A program made the position numbers and the translations under genes. Source: Ischnura elegans (Eukaryota > Arthropoda > Insecta > Odonata > Coenagrionidae). Taken from it: DNA of 64,000 nucleotides. Positions 60,161 to 64,000 of the stretch are shown here, in pieces; the first letter of the stretch is position 1, and every line of letters starts with the position of its first letter. The stretch spans positions 63,224,069 to 63,288,068 of the forward strand of contig NC_060254.1 in assembly GCF_921293095.1 (NCBI RefSeq). Direction: 5' to 3'. The notes under the pieces are model-generated. The model searched no databases. It was not told the origin of the DNA and was given only the letters and a program-made list of their open reading frames with translations.

Positions 60161-62160
60161 ACTCCTAACTTCTCGCCGTGGTTTTTTCCCTTTCGAGTTC
60201 GTAGCCTTACTTCCCCAGCCCACTTGACCGAGCACGGACAGGCAATTTGTTCAACCGGTGCGCCGTTGTCGACGGCCTTGACGTTACAGATTGCGGGCCC
60301 GGAGGGCAGATGACTGATTTACATAATATGTCTTGCTATTCACTCAAGCATTTCCGACGGTGGATAGAAAGGAGATAAAAGTTAAATCGGAATCTAATCT
60401 CGCGATTCTTTTCCGATAAGTTTTTTAAATGATATCAGAGGTAAATGTTTCCTCCAATTATTTAGTTGCGAGCAGTTTATCTGAGAGTTATTATTTTATT
60501 TTCACGACGGCGAAGGAAATGTCAAGATATATACAGGTAAGCGAAAGGGTGAATATATTTCTAGTTATCATTCAGTAGGTGTATCCAGGTGGATCATGAG
60601 TTGATTTAATGGCAGGTTTCAAATGCAGAAATGATGCTCAAATTTTTATAACAATCATTTTACTATTCGTTGCGCTACTGTAGCAAATTTTCCGTTGGTT
60701 TTGAATAAGATTTTATTCTAAACAGTCTCACGTATCAGATTTCAGCACGAATTAAACATGATTAATTCTTTACGGTACTACCGTTATGTATGTAATGAAT
60801 ATATTGAATCCAGTTGCATATCTATTAAGAAGAAACTGGGTAACAAGTTAAGGTTACACATTTAAGTTAGATTAGAGTATTTGGCCTAAGAGATTGAAAG
60901 TCGACGTATTATAATGCGATTAGGCGTGGATCCTTTCTCTAGTAGATCAATTTCTTTTTTCTAATAGATGGCTGAAGTTCGCTGGTAAGCAACGTAATCT
61001 CTTTCCACGAACGAGTATTATTGGCGAAATATTTGGTTTTTAAATTAGAAAGATACTAACATAATATGAATTGAATGCGCTACCAACGAATGCAGTATTT
61101 TGGTGTCAATCTTAGGTCTTTATGTTGTCGAAAGAAAAGCTTTGGAGCGCGTTATTTGCTCTTAATTGTAGAATAGGTAGGGCTTTACGAAAATAAGAAT
61201 ACGCGGAATTAAAAAATAATCGTTTGAGTTTTTAGTCTCCGCAATTTGTAATGTAAGGAGAACTTTTAAAAATCAAGAATTTTCTGTATTTGCAAAAAAT
61301 GGAACTAATACCATTTTAATATTTTTGTACTGTCTATTCGTCTGAAAAGTTCAAGTGAAACGTTTAATTGCACAGTATTTTAATACATTATTTTTTGTCG
61401 ACCTGCTCTGTATGTCCTAACTGTTAGTGATTACGGAAGGGTTTCGGAGAGGAGTGGAAATACAGGCACTTGGCAATGGAGAGCTTTTGAAAAAATTGCG
61501 GGTATCATTAGTGCAGTTATCTTTTAATTTATGGGTAATTATAATGAAGGCCTCGTTTACCCTTCAATTGTGTATGGGAAATTTGTTTTATTAAAAAATG
61601 TACTGTCGTTCAGCGTGTATTTCTTATTGTTAATGAAATTTGCTTCAAACGGTATAATGGTATTGGTTGCGGAGTGTACATCCTGGTAATTTTTTTACTG
61701 AGGAAGTTGTTTGCGTGACATAAAATTTTGAAACAGTTACATTTTTTATATTCCTTCTGTTTTTTTGGCATTCAAAAGAAATTAATTTCATTTCTTTTGG
61801 GCATCAAGTCCGACGGTATGTGCAAAAATAAGATTAGCGCGTGAGTTTTAGTGGAGAGGTAGTGGTTAGGTAGGGGAATCAGAAAGGGTGGGTGCTGAGC
61901 GCAAGAAAAACATGAAAGTAGTGGAGATGTGTCTGAAAAGGGAACGGTGAAGCGGAGAGAATTATCAGGCGGTGGTAAAAGTGGATGGGGAGGTTTTCGA
62001 GAAGGAACGGGACATAGGGGGAGGGGCAGGAAAGAGAGGAGAAGTGAGGACGCTTGTCAGGCGTGGGTGAGAAAATGAAAGGGAGAGTATAACGATGTAG
62101 AAAGAGTGGCTAGCTGAGGTAAAACTTCATGGCAGAAAATTCCGATTATAGGAAACATAC
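60161..62160. other. Intergenic, nothing recognised
   Basis: Plain AT-rich DNA, with a purine-rich, GC-richer stretch at ~61,850-62,090. No gene supported. Confidence 0.45.
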
Positions 62161-62164
62161 CCAA

Positions 62165-62505
62165 ATCAGATGATATCTCAACAATGATAAACCTAATAAT
62201 AAACAGTGTAAGTAATGACGAAGTGCTGAGAAGAGTGGAAGGAAAGAGGAGTGTTCTAAAAACCTTAAGCAGGAGACGGGATAACTTAGTTTGCCACATT
62301 TTGAGGCACGATGGCCTGATGATGAGTATCGTAGAAGGACAGGTGGAATGGAAGAAGGGTAAGGGACGGCCCCGAATGAGTTACATAGGACAAGTTATTA
62401 AGGATGTAAAAGAAAAGAAATACGTCGCTATGAAAAGGCTAGCGGAGAAGAGAAAGGATTGGAGAGCTGCATCAAACTAATCTTAGGATTGTTGACTAAT
62501 GATAA
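62165..62505 (+). mobile_element. LINE RT tail and 3' end
   Basis: It reads NSVSNDEVLRRVEGKRSVLK, then CHILRHDGLMMSIVEGQVEW, KGRPRMSYIGQVIKDVKEKK and KRLAEKRKDWRAASN with an open frame. It then ends in the family's 3' word AATCTTAGGATTGTTGACTA. This is the best-preserved 3' end of the family in the window. Confidence 0.88.
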
Positions 62506-62517
62506 ACCCAATGTTCT

Positions 62518-62703
62518 GCCGGCCTCGGTGGCAGCGGGTTAAAATCCTCGCCTTCCATGGAAGAGGTCGTGGGTTCGAGTCCCGCCTGGGTAGTTTGCCC
62601 CTATCGGAATGGTTCGTGCATGTGTAATTGTTAAATTGTTGAAAAACCTCGATGTAAAGGCCAGCATGAGCTATTTTCGTTGGTACGTGAATAAAATAAA
62701 TAA
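62518..62703 (+). mobile_element. tRNA-derived SINE, best copy
   Basis: GGCCTCGGTGGCAGCGGGTT (A-box region), a canonical B box GGGTTCGAGTCCC (62,571-62,583), GCCTGGGTAG, a body with AAAAACCTCGATGTAAAGGC and CAGCATGAGCTATTTTCG, and the end AATAAAATAAATAA. No tRNA acceptor-stem pairing, so it is not a tRNA gene. It begins 12 bp after a LINE 3' end. Confidence 0.85.
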
Positions 62704-63104
62704 CGATATGCAAAATACTGGAGAGTGTGCTGGCGGATTAATTATCTCTCAATATGGATGATTTTTCTTAATATTTTATTGGTGGATTTGTATATATACG
62801 AGCATTATTTATAACGCGTCTTTCGTTAAAATAGTATTTATCAGATGTAGAGATAGACCATTTTCCTTCCGAAATTGACAGTTTATATTATGTTTCTTAA
62901 TTTCTGTCAATTATGCCCTCTCATCGTATAAAAACACAAGAATGAAAACCAGATTACAGAGGATAAAAATTCAATGACATTGGCTGGAGCGATGTTTTTT
63001 TCACATGAGATATTGATTCACATGAAATTAAGTGAGTAATGTTTTAATTAAATAGTTCGTAGTTTTTCTTCTTTATCGATTAAATATGCTCGATGTAGCT
63101 GTAT

Positions 63105-63685
63105 TGAATATTGTGGTTATAGATTTGATCTAATGTTGTCACTTCCCTGAAAATTCTCGGAAATCATACTCGGCGATCATGAGCCAATACCGATAACCTT
63201 AACTGGGGCGGGAGTTTTACTTATATTCAGATACGCCAGCATTGCGTGGTTGCCAATTTCCATTGTAAAAATAAGACTTAAGTTGCCATCACGAATCGGC
63301 TATCGGAGTGACTGAGTTACTGAATATTGTGGTTATAGTTTTTCTGTAAAATTGCTTTTTGTTGTTATTTTCTAGAAATTTTTCGGAAATCATACTCAAC
63401 GATAACCTGAATATTATGGGGTCATCATAATAATAGTTTTGCCGTAATGTTACGCTTTGTTGTCATTTTCCTGAAAATTCTTGGAAATCTTACTCTGCGT
63501 TTCTGAGCCAACACCAATAATCATAAGCTGGGACGGTTGAAGATTACTTATTCGCATAGCTTATTATTTTCCCCCTCCGTGTACTTATATTCAGGCACGC
63601 TACATTGTGTGGTTGCCAATTTCAAGTGTGGAACTAGTACTCAAGTTGCTATCACGAATCGGCTAACGGAGAGTGACTGGGCGCG
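63105..63685 (+). repeat. Degenerate local repeat cluster
   Basis: CCTGAAAATTCTCGGAAATC-type units occur at ~63,146, ~63,372 and ~63,470. ACTTATATTCAG.(C/A)ACGC plus GTGGTTGCCAATTTC occurs at ~63,218 and ~63,583. ATCACGAATCGGCTA occurs at ~63,290 and ~63,652. GAATATTGTGGTTATAG occurs at ~63,106 and ~63,323. Order suggests a duplication of ~220-365 bp units. No coding role seen. Confidence 0.65.
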
Positions 63686-64000
63686 GAAGCTTGCAACACT
63701 ATTTTCACGGGCATTATTACCGTTGTTGTTCTCGCCCGAAACTGCTAGAAGCCAATGATGGAGAGCATCGCTCCCCTTTTAGAACGACGGGCGGCGATTG
63801 ACCATGAGTTCTTGTATTGTATTCGGTTGTTTACAACTGCCCTCTTGAGGTTCACGATGTGGCTGACCTTCGTGGTTAGTCCACTTCCCTCCACCTGCGA
63901 GATCTGTCCCCTCCCACTCCCTACGAAAAAACGCCGTCTCGTCCAGACCACGCCCTGCTACCCCTACTCCTCACCTCCCCCTGAATCCCCCTCCTTCGTG

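Noticed and set aside
62518-62595. tRNA gene-like A and B boxes
   Set aside because: No acceptor-stem or anticodon-arm pairing, an A-rich tail is present, and similar copies occur elsewhere with a shared non-tRNA body: it is a SINE.
1-64000. CRISPR arrays, operons, bacterial promoters, endogenous viral genes
   Set aside because: None seen. All reverse-transcriptase traces fit non-LTR or Penelope-like elements, not retroviruses; no capsid or envelope text was recognised.

Overview
The window is AT-rich eukaryotic DNA. Coding exons are sparse, splice junctions are GT-AG, and the density of degraded transposable elements (TEs) is very high. There are no bacterial-style operons, Shine-Dalgarno sites or CRISPR arrays. 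The two recognisable genes are metazoan housekeeping genes, and the TE mix (hAT, piggyBac, Tc1/mariner, LINE, Penelope-like, tRNA-derived SINE) suggests an arthropod, most likely an insect with a large genome. I cannot name the species.

Layout. 1-7.3 kb: minus-strand PRRC1, six coding exons, with the C-terminal exon(s) beyond the left edge. 7.3-7.8 kb: a compact head-to-head promoter interval. 7.8-12.6 kb: plus-strand USE1, an ER SNARE, complete in seven coding exons. 12.6-35.5 kb: no convincing host exon. This stretch holds hAT-type miniature elements, many with 8-bp target-site duplications (TSDs), SINEs, LINE scraps, a near-perfect 44-bp-arm hairpin, a degenerate tandem repeat and a GC-rich island at 25.1-25.8 kb. 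35.6-35.8 kb (minus): one convincing first coding exon for a secreted Asp-rich protein of unknown function, in a GC/GA-rich promoter-like setting. 36-45.6 kb: fold-back repeats, a ~400-bp inverted repeat at 40.0-40.4 kb, and LINE tails. 45.6-46.1 kb: a second promoter-like GC-richer patch with a possible tiny 5' exon. 48-56 kb: a TE graveyard (LINE RT, mariner, Penelope-like element, hAT miniature element, LINE tail, Tc1 with an apparent intron, LINE endonuclease). 57-64 kb: more hAT miniatures, a LINE tail next to a SINE, and degenerate local repeats.

PRRC1 and USE1 both belong to the early secretory pathway: PRRC1 to COPII/ER-exit-site and PKA-related biology, USE1 to Golgi-to-ER SNARE fusion. 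Their divergent arrangement from ~480 bp could allow shared control; that is inference. Exon boundaries were set by eye from splice consensus, reading frame and similarity to remembered family members. No database search was run. No clearly new molecular system was found. The best leads are the fold-back repeat family, the hairpins, and a Tc1 transposase relic with an in-frame GT-AG intron bounded by a direct repeat.
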